64,000 nucleotides of DNA from Pelodera strongyloides (GCA_036852015.1 JAANDG010000126.1:186001-250000), one strand, 5' to 3'; shown: positions 33,426 through 55,901, counted from the stretch's first letter. The notes: a model not told the origin generated them from the letters alone. Translations and numbers: made by a program.

Positions 33426-34979
33426 TGGTAGTATATAAAAAACTCATTGCAATGTTGCATTATTACTGCACTGGCACTCTCTCTTATCGTATATGAACTT
33501 TCGTTAGCAAATGCACTTTTTCACAAATACTATGCTTTTTGCGAGTTATCAACACATTTTTTTTGTGTCTTTTAGCTGGGGCTGGGCATTACTTTCTCGG
33601 AAAAACGTACTATGTATACATTTTTACTGTATTTTGTGTGTAGCATTATATTATATCAATTTAGAATAATATTTCAATTCATAGATTAGAATATGAGACA
33701 AGATTTTATTATCGATAGCGGTCATCAATTAGCATATGAAAAATGAATGTGGAGTTCCGCCCAAAGAATTACTCAAAGTGAGCTTCGCCGATAGAATTGC
33801 AAGATAATTGTGTTTCGCGGCGTTCCCAAGCGATGCGCCGCTTTTACGCCGTTTGGGCGCCAACATTGCTCAGTGTTTCTAGCTTTTGGCCCTGACCACA
33901 TTACCTTAACTCTCGTCTCGCTTTTCATATGCATTGATCCAGCTGATTCATAAAATAGGTGCTTATTCAGAATGCTGAAACTATTATTTACCGACAATGT
34001 CTATTTACGCTATATATTGATGGGCCTAACCCTGCTATGATAGACCTCGAATGAGAGAATAAAAACACAACAAAAAAGCGAATACATCCAAAAATATGCG
34101 CCCAAAACCAGTTTTACTCACTCACACAGGTAATTTTTGGTGTGCCGCCACAACTTTCACTAAACCAATGTTAATGTATTCTGGTTGATTTGGGATGCAA
34201 ATCCCGTACAAGGGAATGCTTGGCTGTAATTTTGGTGTTACTAGAAATAGGGACGAGGGTTTTTACGCACTATGCGTATATTCTGAATAATGTCTATGCT
34301 AATGACCACGATATATATTAGTTAGGTGGGAAACTTATCCCGAAGAACAAAACAATCTACTTGACCACGCGATTCCCATGTGTTATATGCAAATTTAAGC
34401 CATTTAAGCCAAGCCTATATTTTGAATACACAAATGCACAAGTGAATTATGAGAATTCAGTTGTGTATTTGGATTTGCATTTGCAAACCACATACTAAAG
34501 AACAGATTTAAATCGCCCTCAAAATACTTACTCCGGTGATTTGATCAATAATTAGCATTAATTCATAGAGATATGTCATGGTGCTTATTCGTATATTTAA
34601 TGGGAAGATACGCTCTAGTAGTTGTACCTACTTTTTTTAGTTTGTACAAGCCTTCTCGTGGTCACTCTAGGGGAAGGTTTATGGCTGGTTTATAGCAACA
34701 ATGAATGGCAGGACCGCACGAAACACCAGTGCACTTTTTTGTCTACAAAATTTGAAAATGCCCGAACATGGCTGGTTTTACGCGGATTACGCAAGGCCTG
34801 TCCTGCAGGCCTTCTCTATTAATCTTTCCCTCTCTCTCTCTCTTCCTCCCTCTCTATTTTCCCTCTCTCTCTCTCCTCGATTTCCCTCCTATGAGTCGCA
34901 GAACTGGTCCTGTCCTTTCCACTGTGTTATGTTGATGTGTGTGTTTTCCATTTCTACCGCCGGGCTCACTAGCTTTCTC

Positions 34980-35022
<43 letters not shown>

Positions 35023-36050
35023 TTCTCTCTCCCTATATTTCTCTCTCTCTCTCTCTCTCAACGTGAACCTCAACCAGACCCATGGCAGTCCTGGCTGAAG
35101 CTTTTCCCTTTTATCCCGCTCAAGCTACGAGCGACGATTTCGCTTTCATTTTGCATGTTCACTTTTATTTTGTCTGTCCCTTGTCTGGGATTGTGCTCGT
35201 TCCCAGCGTGCTTCCTATTTTACAGAAAATGTTCACATATATTTTTTGTTTTATTCAAACTTTAGAAAAACACATTGCATGAGTACTTTAGCACATCAGC
35301 CTTACTGGAGAGTTGGACATGGGCCATAGTGGAAAATTAGAGAAAAGGCATAGTTCACCATCCCTCTGTTCTAGAAGAAGCTTGAAATTGACGTTGCTTT
35401 TTATTGTTGTTTTGAATGTTCTGAGTGGTCTTATTAGGCGCTTCATCATTTCATGCATACTTGAATGCTGTAGTAATTCCTGTGCGCTTCAATGTATAAT
35501 GTAAAGCGTATTCTTCTTCATTTTTCTGTAGTCTCGTGCATTACGTTTTACTGTAGTTTACAGTCCGCACGTTCTTTGAGTCTTCTGGTGCGGACGCGGA
35601 AAACCGGACTCTCTCAATGCCCATGCGCTTGCAATCTTTTGATGTCTGGTCACTCTTCTTCAGAATCTAGCTGCTGTCCTATGGCATGGTCACGGCGACC
35701 TTGCCGCAGACTTGACCGCGGATAAAAAACCAAGCGGTCCGCTTGCGCAAGCAAACGTTTTCCGCGCGCCTGCTACGTCACAAAGTGTGCAAACGGTTTT
35801 TTGACGTCACGGTTCTGTTCACCACTCGCGCGGGTTCGGACATGCACTTTTTGCGGGTCCGCGCCTTTTTCCGCGTCCGCCGTGTTTTTGCACTGGTCAG
35901 GGAGTGCGCGTGTGTGGTCCAGCACAGCAACATTGCATTTCTTCGTGTGCATCTTTGTGATTCATCAATTTTCATCAGCCTGGGCATAGCGTTTTTTGTG
36001 AACATTCCGTGATGATGTGCCTTTCTCCATACCTTCACTCGAGAACCATT
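33426..36050. other. gene-free stretch
   Basis: Contains a long CT array (34826-35061), a CpG-rich block with two cAMP-element-like motifs (ACGTCAC at 35774, TGACGTCA at 35802-35809) and a degraded family 2-like hairpin at about 34375-34505. Open frames are low complexity. Confidence 0.5.
34826..35061. repeat. interrupted (CT)n array
   Basis: Two CT-rich runs, the second (about 34976-35061) nearly pure, separated by ordinary sequence. Confidence 0.9.
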
Positions 36051-36228
36051 TTAAAGCGAAATACCGCCCGGTTTTTGAAACGCATCGTGTACAACTGAAT
36101 CCTACGTATTTATGCTAATTTGCTCGAATTTAGCTCGATTTTTTATTGTAATTATATTCATTTGCATAAGCTGCATAAGAATGCTGGTCTACTCGATGTG
36201 TTTCAAAAACCGGCTGCTATTTCGCTTT
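36051..36228. mobile_element. TTAA MITE family 1, right target site lost
   Basis: TTAA 36051-36054; the right terminus TATTTCGCTTTTC lacks TTAA. Confidence 0.85.
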
Positions 36229-37041
36229 TCTTATTAAGTTAAGACTCAGTTAAGGCTCACCATAAGCTCCCTCCGTATTTTATTGATTTGTCATTTATCC
36301 ATCGTCCTCTTATAGTTAGGTGTACATTGAACATTGTTGCAATGGGGTTTCCAAGTATCCCAAAAATGCAGTATAATTCGGTCAATACTACCGTATTTCT
36401 GCACGAAACCTGCATATATAATATGAAAAATTAAAAAAAAAAAACATTCTCGTGTAGTTCCAAAATACTGTAAATTTTCACCATACTTGGAAAACCCCAT
36501 AAATCCATAAAGCACTGCAATGTCAAAATATCACAACACTACATTTGCATTGATATTCATAATACAAATTCAACTGTTGTACATCCATTTGAGTTGTTCA
36601 TTGTGTCCGTATTCTTTTGACACAGAAGCTTGTCAATTGCGAAAATTTTCATTTTCTTGCATTTCACACGCGTGGGAGCGCGTCCGCTCGTGACGTCACA
36701 AGTGTCTACCGCGTGTGTTGGTCATTTTGTTTGTCCAGACGTTACGCAACGTTGCCGCAAGCGGAATCGTCTGTTTGCCTTGCCGCGTCGTCTGCGGAAG
36801 CGGGGCGGAGTCGAGCGGAATACAACGCGGACAGTGAGAGAGAAAGTGAGAGAGCGTCACATAGAGAGAGAGAGAATGAGATAGATATGAGGCAGCGAGG
36901 GTGGCCTAGCTTTAGTGAATGCTTAACATTCGTCGGCCGTGTGCTGTGTTGTTGCACTTGCGTGTTCCCATGCCACAGTACATGCGGATCGTATTTTCTG
37001 CGTATTTTGCATGCGATTCCTTTTGTTTTCATTCTGCACAG

Positions 37042-37217
37042 AGTTAACCAGTTAAATGAATAGTAGAATCTGCAATGTTAGGACCACTGGGGTGAAATTA
37101 TGCAAATATTGTTTGGAGCTACCAGCTACGGTATGATGTCGGCCTTACAATTGGAGATCGTTATTGATAGAGGTGGTCCTAACATTGTAGGTTGTGCTAT
37201 TCATTTAACTGGTTAAC
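37042..37217. mobile_element. inverted-repeat element with GTTAACCAGTTAAATGAATA ends
   Basis: Ends GTTAACCAGTTAAATGAATA and its inverse, followed inward by CAATGTTAGGACCAC / GTGGTCCTAACATTG. The loop is about 85 bp. Likely a separate MITE family. Confidence 0.8.
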
Positions 37218-38182
37218 CTTTTTATACCTTGTAATGTACCATAGACAATGCTCACTGTTGCCGATCTCTCATATTTTAGATAGGGAGCGAATGTTAGATT
37301 GTACGTGCTTTACCTTAGCTAACGGCTTATACCTTTGGGTTATTCACTCAATTGAACGGCCATTTCGTGCAATGATCCTCAAGCTTTGTAGAGGTTTTCC
37401 AATTTCCAAGTTTAAAATCATATTTCAAAACGTTGTAAATTCTTCGACCGGAATAATCAATACCAAACTAACAGACCTTGGTATCTGTAAATAAACTATT
37501 AACTGTATTAACTATGTCCCTTCATATGAAATATAGAATCTGACTATCTGAAAATCCGGCGAATTTACACTTACACGTAAGATTGGTAAGATTTCCTGCA
37601 CGTCAGCCCACAATATATTTCTCTATATTCAGCGAGGCTTCCCATTTGTGTTATTTCGTTTTTTTAGCATTTTTGTTCATATATGTATTTTCATTTTAAA
37701 GCAAACAAATCTTTTGTTTGCTTTTCATATTCGTTTTTTTTTCAATTGTTCTGCCGCGGAACCATTTCCTCTTTTGCAATATTTTCATTGTTTCAAACGC
37801 GGATGCGGCAAATCCACGTAGCAAATTTCTCTCTCCCTTCCTCTCTCTCAATCTCTTTGCTCTTCCTTTCTCATATCTCATCTCTCTCTCTCACTTTCCC
37901 CTTTCTCACTCACCCGCACTCTCTCATCTACCGTCTCACTGTCAGCGCGTCAATCACAGAAGCATGCGTAGAACTAGAGAAAGTCGTGACGTCGTCAGCT
38001 AACCGGTGGCTGCCCATTGGCCCGGTCTCTTAGCTCTTCTAAGGTCCGGTTCCGACGACCTGTTAGGAGAATCAACTTCTGACTTCTTTGCTGCCCTCGA
38101 CCTGTTCATGGCAGGAATTCTCCTGTCACTTTCCGCATTTCCACAGGTCGAAGATCTGAATGTGTGCTTGCATTTTATAATG

Positions 38183-38364
38183 TTAAAGCGAAATGCCGGC
38201 CGGTTTTTGAAACGCATCGAGTACACCAACATTCGTATGCAGATTATGCAAATGACAATAAATAAGAATAAAAAATCGAGCTAAATTCGAGAAAATTAGC
38301 ATAAATACGTAAGAATTCAGTTGTCCACGATGCGTTTCAAAAACTGGTCGGTATTTCGCTTTAA
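38183..38364. mobile_element. TTAA MITE family 1, near-intact copy
   Basis: TTAA at 38183-38186 and 38361-38364, core in reverse orientation. Confidence 0.9.
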
Positions 38365-38707
38365 CCTACGTACATAAGTCCATTTTTTTTTAATTTACCA
38401 TAGTGTATATAGAACATTCTCAAGGGTTCTGATGCTTCATGACCGTCTCACAATTATTGTGATAGCACTGAGAGTTTTCGTTTCCGGTATACATTTGTCC
38501 AAGGAATACATGCAAATTTTTGTTTGTTGCCAATTCACACATATTATAAAAGTGTTCTTATCGTTTCACTTTTAATCGTTGTCATTCTTCATTTATTTTT
38601 GTTCTTGCTACATTTCTCGTTTGTTTATTTGTTTTCTGCACGTCAATTCCACAGAGATAATGCATTGGTCACCATCACACTGACTTGGCGGGTTGTTTTC
38701 TAAATCT

Positions 38708-38891
38708 TTAAAGCGAAATACCGGTCGTTTGTTTGAAATGCATCGAGTACTTCAGCATTCTTATGCATCATATGCAAACGAACATAAATTAGAATAAAAT
38801 ATCGAGCTCAATTCGAGTAAATTAGCATAAATACGTAAGAATTCAGTTGTCCTCGATGTTTCAAAAACCGGCCGGTACTTCGGCACTTTAA
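38708..38891. mobile_element. TTAA MITE family 1, copy
   Basis: TTAA at 38708-38711 and 38888-38891, small insertion near the right end. Confidence 0.85.
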
Positions 38892-39489
38892 CTTTAAAGA
38901 CAAACAACTAAACTTCAATAGGAAAAAACAACCCAAACCTAACATAATTTTAGTGCTAAGCCTAAGCCATGGCGTACTTTCACTAACAGTATTTTCGATA
39001 TGTCGTAATTTCGTGGTAAGCTCCTACGACATCATATCCCCCGCTGGTTTCCTCCTTGAGTTAACGTTAAGCCATGGTTCTGTTTTTCCCGCATGCAAGT
39101 CATTTCTTCTGAAAAAATTCAGTTGTTTTCTATCTTTTCTCTATCTTTTATCACTCCTTGGCCTTTTTGTTTGTTGGTCAATTCTCAATCGCAGTTCCTT
39201 TTTTTTCGTTTTGCGTAGTCTCTCTTGAAATTAGATAGGTGGAAAGGGTCACATGGGTGTTAGACGTTGAGAACTCCTCGGACTAAGCTTTTCACGAAAG
39301 TTTATAAGACAACATCTTGTTCTTTCCTTACTGTAGATTACCTATATCCCATTTATGATGGAAACTATTCACAGTGGCGATCTTTACTACTTCGTCTAAC
39401 TAATTATAAATAATCAGATAACTCTCGTTCTGGTCCAGGCTCAGTTACCATTCACTTCTCAAAAATCGACAATCGACATCATTCGAATA

Positions 39490-39553
39490 AGTAGCGCAGT
39501 GGCAAAGCTCCCGGATCTCACCCAATAGGTGGCGGGTTCGATCCCGCTAGGCC
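39490..39553 (+). repeat. tRNA-like sequence (A and B boxes)
   Basis: TAGCGCAGTGG at 39492-39502 and GGTTCGATCCC at 39535-39545 are good A and B boxes at tRNA spacing. The acceptor stem does not pair well, so this is a tRNA pseudogene or SINE head rather than a working tRNA. Confidence 0.5.
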
Positions 39554-39663
39554 AGTGCACATTTTGCTCACAACTGAAATTACAGAAATTGACGATTCAA
39601 ATTTTGACGCTTTTGATTGCTTGCTGAAACATGTCGGTTGAAGAACCAAGAAAAACAGAGTTG

Positions 39664-39845
39664 TAAAAACGAAATATCTGCCGGTTTTTGAAACACACCG
39701 CGTACATCAAAATTTTTATGCAGCTTATGCAAATGAACATAAATTAGAATAAAAAAGTACGCTAAATTCGAGCAAATCAGCATGAATACGTAAGAATTCA
39801 GTTGTCGACGATGCGTTTCAACAACCGACCGGTATTTCGCTTTAA
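39664..39845. mobile_element. TTAA MITE family 1, copy
   Basis: Left terminus degraded (GTAAAAACGAAAT), right terminus intact with TTAA 39842-39845. Confidence 0.8.
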
Positions 39846-39918
39846 CGTTTTTCTCTGATAGTTTCTATTAGTTATTTTTCTATATTCACATTTCAATCTT
39901 GGTCGATTCTGCTAACCT

Positions 39919-40101
39919 TTAAAGCTGTGTGGCACGTGGTTTTGAAACATATGCTGGAAAACAAAAAGCGCGTCTCATTCTGTGTCCTTCAAGCTCGGAC
40001 TTACACGACACAAAATTCGCATACAACACATTTAAATGCATTCGCTCAGAATACGTTTCAACATTCAAAATGTTTCAAAACCACATGTCATACCGCTTTA
40101 A
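39919..40101. mobile_element. TTAA MITE family 2, reference-quality copy
   Basis: TTAA at 39919-39922 and 40098-40101. Termini AGCTGTGTGGCACGTGG and CCACATGTCATACCGCT. The interior is unlike family 1. Confidence 0.85.
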
Positions 40102-40839
40102 TCTCTTTCAGTTCAACAAGTCTCGCATAAAATTACAAGCTTCCTTCACCTAAGCCTCATGAAAATTCAAATTACTCCCAATTTACTCCTGCGGCATTCT
40201 GTTTGAGACGGTCTTTCGTTATAGTCTCTACTTCTGTATGCCTTATCAGCGGATCAACTGCTATCTCTCCACCACTCTGTCTTCTCTCACTCTCTCTCTT
40301 TATCTAACACATTCTTACTCTTCCAGTCAAGATCTCTTCATTTAGAGTACTGTCTCACCACAGTCGTTTTTACATATATTCTGATGTGACTAGCCTTCAG
40401 AAGTGTTGCAGAAAGATAACTAAACGATAAGTGAACCATTCTCTCTGTCTCTCTATGATCCTCTCTCTCTGACTCTCTCTCTGTGTCTCCTCTGCCTCTG
40501 CCTGGTCTGTCTCTCCTTCTCTCCCACCCTCTCTGTGCTAGTGTTTAGAAATAAAAAAGACAAAAGAAAATTAAAATCTGATCTGTCTAGTCAGAAAAGG
40601 CACAGCAGAATCAGATGACCGTGCAGAAGTGATTTCAGTTCAAACAAATTATTCAGAACCGTGTGCCTGCATAGGATGTGAACCTTTTAATATATACCCA
40701 GAACCAGTCGATTCTGATTTATTGATTTTGTAAATTTGCGGAATATTTATTGAAAGATTATGTAGCGAGCTTTCTTGTTTCTGATATTGATTTTATTCTG
40801 GCCGTCGGTGGTTTCGTCTTCGTTCCTTTGCAACCAGTA

Positions 40840-41015
40840 CACACAAAAAAAAACCGTCGTTGGCCCATCACGAAATGGTTTGTACCGAAAAAAAACATCT
40901 GTTGATTGGTTCGTGACCATTTGGTGACCTTATGGTGACAGTTTTCGATGAAACTTGGTCACAAGTTGGTCACGAATTGGGCACCAGATTGGCAGGCCCA
41001 CGAAAAAACCAAATG
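40840..41015. repeat. TTGGTGACC-rich repeat, copy 1
   Basis: Several close variants of CATTTGGTGACC, TTGGTCACAAG and their inverse, with TTTCCTGTGT at the right end. A related segment lies at 42830-42970 in bcl-11 intron 1. Ends and class unknown. Confidence 0.6.
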
Positions 41016-41147
41016 GGTTCACCCATTTCCTGTGTATACACATACACAGTAGCAGCCCTTGGTAATTCGTTCGATTGTTAGTTTTATTCATTTTATTTTG
41101 TGCATTTGTTACTTGAATACTTTCGCATCAAGTATTGTCCGGCTTGC

Positions 41148-41317
41148 GCACTTATACCGGCCCGTTTTTGCGTATACAACTGAATTCTTACGTATTTATT
41201 CAAAGTTGTTCGAATTTAGCTCGATTCTTTATTCTAATTTATGTCCATTTGCATAAGCTGCATAAGAATGCTGGTGTACGCGATGTGTTTCGAAAACCGG
41301 CCGGTATTTCGATTTAA
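41148..41317. mobile_element. TTAA MITE family 1, left end eroded
   Basis: Right terminus CCGGCCGGTATTTCGATTTAA intact; the left end begins within TACCGGCCCG. Confidence 0.8.
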
Positions 41318-42646
41318 AGTGCTAGTGTTTCATAATAGTCCAATTTACCTTATTTCCATATTGATCGATTTCCTATCGCTTTTGTCGTTTCGTTCGTAAT
41401 TTATGCAACTTTATTTTAGCTTACCGAATACCTTTTCAGAGTTAACAACCGTACCCGTCGTAAGTGTGAGAAGCTTGATTTGTTCAGCTTCGCGGTATTA
41501 CAAGTGAAGTATAACTCATGGAATAGCGAAGGCGCAGTAAGTATTTAAAAAGTTTTTTTAAAAAGAACAAATTAGCTAATGAATAAAATGATACCGTGCA
41601 TGACCTAATTATCTATTTTAATTATCTATTTTCTGTGATTAATATGTTAAAATAGAGCGGTAGGCTATAATAAATCGCAGCTTAACATGTATGGACGCCA
41701 CTGAGGTAACTTGGTATGACCACGTGAAAAGTGCAGGCAGCATACATTTGACAAAATTGGCATGCAAAATACGCGCAGTTTTATTGGCGCGCAATATTGA
41801 CAGCCGCGTGCACGCAGATTTCAAGGAATATGCCGCGGCACGTCGCCACATGCACGCCGTAACGGTGCCGCCTGCGTGTCAGCGAAACTATATTTTAACA
41901 ATAAGTTGCCTTCAGATTTACTTTCAGTGATCGGTATTTACCGTAGGATGAATTTAAAAAAAAAAGATAATTTTCCAATTTCAGAACCGATTTTTCGGCT
42001 ACCCGGTGAACCTTCATTCGTTATTCCCAGTGCTTTTCCTATCCCGGTGATTACTGTATATATATATATATATATATACTCAGCATATTATTCGCATATA
42101 TATTCAACCATATTTAATCACCCTACTATTATTCGTTTATTATTTTGTTGTGTGAAAATAATCAAAGAAATTGTGCGGACCGGATTGAAAAGTCCGCGCA
42201 ACGTAGTTTTCCGGTGAGATTTTATTATTTTTATTTTTATTTTTATTTCTTTATGTTAGACGTGGTGTGGTCTCAGTGAAAAGGCTTGTTTATAGACAAA
42301 CTGGTATTTAGCTTTTTACTAGATTATTTCGCTGACATGCGTAACTTGTACGGTTGTATTGTACCTTGTTGATGACAATGAATTATCAAAATGGATAGAG
42401 AGAGAAATATAGTAAATGTGATAGATAAAGGATAAGAATGATCATGTTATAATTATAACATGATGCCGCGTTTCGACCCCCGAGGTAGACTATTTTCAAC
42501 TAATTTTTCAACTACACTACAACTGTGGTACCTCACAACTTGGTACTAGTAGTTCCAAGATCTGTTGAGTATATTTGAGGCTAATAAACCAATTCCAGAA
42601 ACCTTTAGTACATAACCTGGGTCTTTTCACGTTCGTTTGTAAACCT

Positions 42647-42669
42647 GATTTATTTAGCTCTGGGTGTAA
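42647..42669 (+). other. splice or trans-splice acceptor just upstream of bcl-11 start
   Basis: A T-rich run ending TTATTTAG (cut after 42657) sits 12 bp before ATG 42670. In nematodes such a site could receive a spliced leader or join a non-coding 5' exon. An open stretch behind the acceptor at 41966-41975 (up to about 42050) could be such an upstream exon, but no phase can be tested. Confidence 0.4.
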
Positions 42670-52292
<9,623 letters not shown>

Positions 52293-52689
52293 CCCGCTCC
52301 ATAGACATTGGCAACGCTATAGATAATAGTTGGTTAGTATACGATAGAATCTCCATGTTGTGCTGGTGATGGTGTCATGTTATGTGGCTTTTTCGCATCT
52401 GTGTTCAAAAACGGAGTCAGAAGCGCAAGAGTGAAGAAACTCCGCAAAGCATTTTCTACATGTTCGAAATGCGAAATACGCTGTTTGCTGTTGAGCTGTG
52501 TAATTTCAACCATGCTAAACAACCAGATTTCCGGAAACAACCATTTTCGGCATATATTTTAATTGATGTTAGTGCCTCCTACATACGCTCCACTAAATGT
52601 GCGCACTGGTTTACAATCTACGGCCCTCATAGGCATGCCCAACTGACGATGTGATCTGTCTCCAATTCTAATATAAAATACTATTTCAG

Positions 52690-52722
52690 GAATCTGATAA
52701 TAGCGCATTCGTTGTCGTCTAA
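52690..52722 (+). CDS. bcl-11: possible alternative last exon of bcl-11
   Basis: Inside the last exon, AAG|GTCAGC at 52268/52269 can act as a donor. A strong acceptor CTATTTCAG lies at 52681-52689. Joining them keeps the frame after ...ARIKK and adds ESDNSAFVVV before TAA, giving 697 residues instead of 694. The acceptor is better than typical and the frame is right, but the donor is weak, and reading straight through to TGA at 52290-52292 is equally open. cDNA would decide; both ends may be used. Confidence 0.45.
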   Translation, partial: ESDNSAFVVV

Positions 52723-53400
52723 AAATGTTCCGAAGATATTCGAAACTCTACCGAAGTCCCTGCAGTACCTCTAGCGTCGCGTGCTGTGGTCCATGATGCG
52801 TGCGTGTCCAAAGTCCAAACTCACTACGTCACCAATCTTTCAGACAAGTTTTAGTCCTCGTTCTTTCTACCATATTATCGCTTATTATATATTAGTCTCA
52901 TTTGTTGGTTACTTTACATTATATGTATTCTTGGTGGAGAAAAGGTTTGCAAGCACTAATTTATTCTCAAAACGTTCGGCGCGAACATACACGTTGCTTT
53001 AAGCTTGCTGGCCTACTGTAATATTGATGGCCTAGTCTTCGGTATGCTAATTGATGCTAATTGCCTGCCATAATTGCTAATTACGCCTACGGTAACTAGG
53101 CCATCAGTACTTTTCGGTATTTTGCTTTTCTGCTGTTTATTATCTTTTTTGCTTCGGTACAAATATGCCCGCTGCCCTAGATTCGATAAAATATACCCTA
53201 GTGATTAATTCTTCTTTCCGATATAACACAAGTAGATGAACCAAGTTGCCTTAGCCCGAGTGTCCAATCTGAGATAATAAGTTCGTAAATCATAAATATT
53301 TAAATATTATAAATGTTATTACCGTACTCTTTCATTGATAGACAAATGTGTTGTAGTAAGTCTTTCTTTTGCCGTGTAGGGCGCGACAGTTATTCCGGAC
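52723..53400. other. bcl-11 3' flank
   Basis: No coding exon seen. A hairpin element at 53023-53108 has ends TTGATGGCCTAGT / ACTAGGCCATCA. No clear AATAAA close to either stop codon was noticed. Confidence 0.45.
53023..53108. repeat. small inverted-repeat element
   Basis: TTGATGGCCTAGT and its inverse enclose GCTAATTGATGCTAATTGCC-like AT-rich sequence. Confidence 0.7.
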
Positions 53401-53430
53401 TTAGGCTTAGGCCTAGGCTTAGGCTTAGGC
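53401..53430. repeat. interstitial telomere repeat (TTAGGC)5
   Basis: Five units of the nematode telomere repeat, one altered to CTAGGC. Confidence 0.9.
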
Positions 53431-53937
53431 TTCCGGAAAACTATTGGCCCTACACTTTTTATTGTATATACATACCATTGCGTATCTTTAAGTAGTTCTG
53501 AAATAGATTGAAGCCAGCGTAGAATATCCGCTATATATCGAATAGTTTTGGTTTACCTTTGACCAGATGCGCGTAAGTTGTAGTTTGTTGTTTGTAGTTT
53601 AGTCACGTACTTCGGTCCTTCAGTCTCGTTTTACAGTATAGTCATGTGATACCCTCCACTCTTTCGCCCCTCTCATTTCCACGCTATCTTTCGCAACCCT
53701 GTTAGGATGACGCGCTATTTTCTTATTATCGATTACCATAATAATTTATCGATTTATCGATTATCGAATATTGTAAAAAATCGATAACTCAGGAATTTAG
53801 CGTGATCATCTTGCATGTAAATATATTAATACGCCGTTTTTTTGTAGTGCAACAGTCCCCTATAGAAGAACCGTTTGGCAATTAATACTTGCATTAGAAT
53901 AGTTTAATGACCTGGCAATTTTTTCACCAGACCTAAT

Positions 53938-54012
53938 TAATATTTTCGGTGATATATTCCCCAGCTTAATTGCTTGCATTTTGTAATTATTAATATATCG
54001 CCGAAAATAATA
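53938..54012. repeat. hairpin with TATTTTCGGYGATATAT arms
   Basis: AATATTTTCGGTGATATAT and its near-inverse surround about 35 bp. A second imperfect palindrome (ATGCTAATTATCAT arms) follows at 54066-54157. Confidence 0.7.
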
Positions 54013-54452
54013 GCCCGTCCTCTACGACGGACATAATTATCAGTGTAATCTTATTCCCGCTAGTGACTATGCTGAAGAACGTGAAAGGTAATATGCTAAT
54101 TATCATCTGGAGATTAATCATGATAATTAGCCTATTCCATACACTTTTCAGTATACAGTAGCTAGTAATGGCTTGTTTTATGGTGTATACCCGTTTGTCT
54201 TTCTACCCAAGTCTCGCTAGATTTCTGCCTCATTTTGCACCGCCCATTGCTGTTTTGGTATCGATTTATCGATTGATTTATTGATTTTTGCTTAATATCG
54301 GTACGATCCAAGCAATGTGGCGTAGGGGGGCGTCTGGTGTAATATAAGACCTCATCATGCTCGGACGAATTTCAGAATTATTATGATTATCATTATGTTT
54401 AGAACTTTCATGGTTATAATCCGCTAGCGGTTTCTTAGTTATCGTGTAGGTT

Positions 54453-54608
54453 TATAGGGTTTGCAAGTATGCCGAAAAATTTGTCTTGGAAAAATGAGAC
54501 TTGGAACGATTTTATAATTTCTCATGTTATATATTCATTCTTAGTTCCAAAGTACGGTACCTCGTGTACATACTTGCAAGGAATTGTTGCATACTTGCAA
54601 ACCCCATA
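54453..54608. mobile_element. MITE with GGGTTTGCAAGTATGC termini
   Basis: TATAGGGTTTGCAAGTATGC at the left and GCATACTTGCAAACCCCATA at the right, about 156 bp. Confidence 0.8.
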
Positions 54609-54751
54609 AGTGGGCAAGCGTTCAACTGTGCGTTTACTTCAAATTAGTACTTATTTAGTAGTTGAGCGCTTGCTGAAAACATATGTAGTTTTTTTGTAGC
54701 ACGTATTATGGGCATACTGGGAGAGAGAATGAGCTCGGAGTAAGGTAATTG

Positions 54752-54795
54752 TTAGGCTTAGGCTTAGGCTTAGGCTTAGGCTTAGGCTTAGGCTT
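54752..54795. repeat. interstitial telomere repeat (TTAGGC)7
   Basis: Just over seven perfect TTAGGC units, the longest array in the window. Confidence 0.95.
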
Positions 54796-55299
54796 ACTCC
54801 CCAATCCCTCTATTCCCAAAATATGTCCACTTTCTATGTCCATTTGTCGATATCGTCTCGATTCGATTGCGTGAATTACCCCCGGTGAAGATGTACAAAG
54901 TTCTTTTTTTTTATTACTTTAGCTACTTTTAGTTTACAGTTTGTATGTTTGTAGTCACGGTACATTGCCTAGTGTTCTAGATAAATTCCGGTGTTCCGCT
55001 AGAAATAACTATACCAGTGAGTGCCCAGGTTTTTCTCCCGTCTCACCCAGTTTATTTCTCTTTGTTACTGGTATCTATCGATTAGTTTGTAGTCTGTTCG
55101 CGTAGCCTAACGTAGTCTTTCGATTAGTGTTTAGTACTTGTGCGTAGTGTTTTTCTATTATTTTTTTTTCGTGTTTTCTCAGTTTGATGTCCTGCCGTTT
55201 GTAAGTACACTCCCTAATTGTATGCACGGGAACGCATATTTTAATTTTCAGAATTTTTGTATTTTGGCAATTAGCCCAATTGTGACTGTAGTACTTTCT

Positions 55300-55430
55300 G
55301 AGGCCATATTCACCACTCAATTCCCCATGGGGAATTCCCCGTCTTTTTCTCTGCGTGTCTCACTTTAGAGTGTTATTTTCTGTCCTCAGGGAATATTTCC
55401 CCGAGGGAATCGGAGTGGTGAATATGGCCT
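55300..55430. mobile_element. MITE with GAGGCCATATTCACCACTC termini, copy 2
   Basis: Left GAGGCCATATTCACCACTC and right GAGTGGTGAATATGGCCTC are exact inverses. The interior (GGGGAATTCCCCGTC, GGGAATATTTCCCCGAGGG) matches the copy at 28549-28682 reversed. Confidence 0.85.
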
Positions 55431-55737
55431 CTGGACTCCCCTAATCTTAGAAGGCAACATGTTATACTGAAATTTGTCTCGTTTGCATGATGAGTGTTTT
55501 CGTATATTATGCTATTAACCGTATGTTTTACTATTATAATCGTATTATTATTATTCTCCACCGATGCGCATTAACCCCCCACACACACCCGATTAATAAA
55601 CATATATACTCATGTGTTGTGGTATTGGTTTTGAACATGAAAATTGTAAAGCAGGGATTGGTACGGAAGTCAAAGGTTTTTACTATTGCTATGCAAAATG
55701 CAATACAGTTTAAAATACAAAGCGAAAGTTTTATTTA

Positions 55738-55901
55738 TTAAAGCAGTACTGTACCTACTTTGGGAAATTTGCATATGATACGCTTTTCCTATGTGTCCTA
55801 TGTAAATTTGGTGCCGTAAGCTTCGGACGGGCACCAAATTTTTACACGGGATACATAGGATATGTGTATCATATGCAAATTTCCAGTAGATACTGCTTTA
55901 A
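55738..55901. mobile_element. TTAA hairpin MITE family 3, copy 1
   Basis: TTAA at 55738-55741 and 55898-55901. Arms AGCAGTACTGTACCTACTTT...; nearly palindromic throughout with a GTAAGCTTCGGAC loop. Same family as 63409-63591. Confidence 0.85.

Noticed and set aside
36617..37063. 148-codon plus-strand open frame
   Set aside because: Lies in a CpG-rich block plus GA repeat; Arg/Ser/Glu-rich with an overlapping open frame; no family resemblance.
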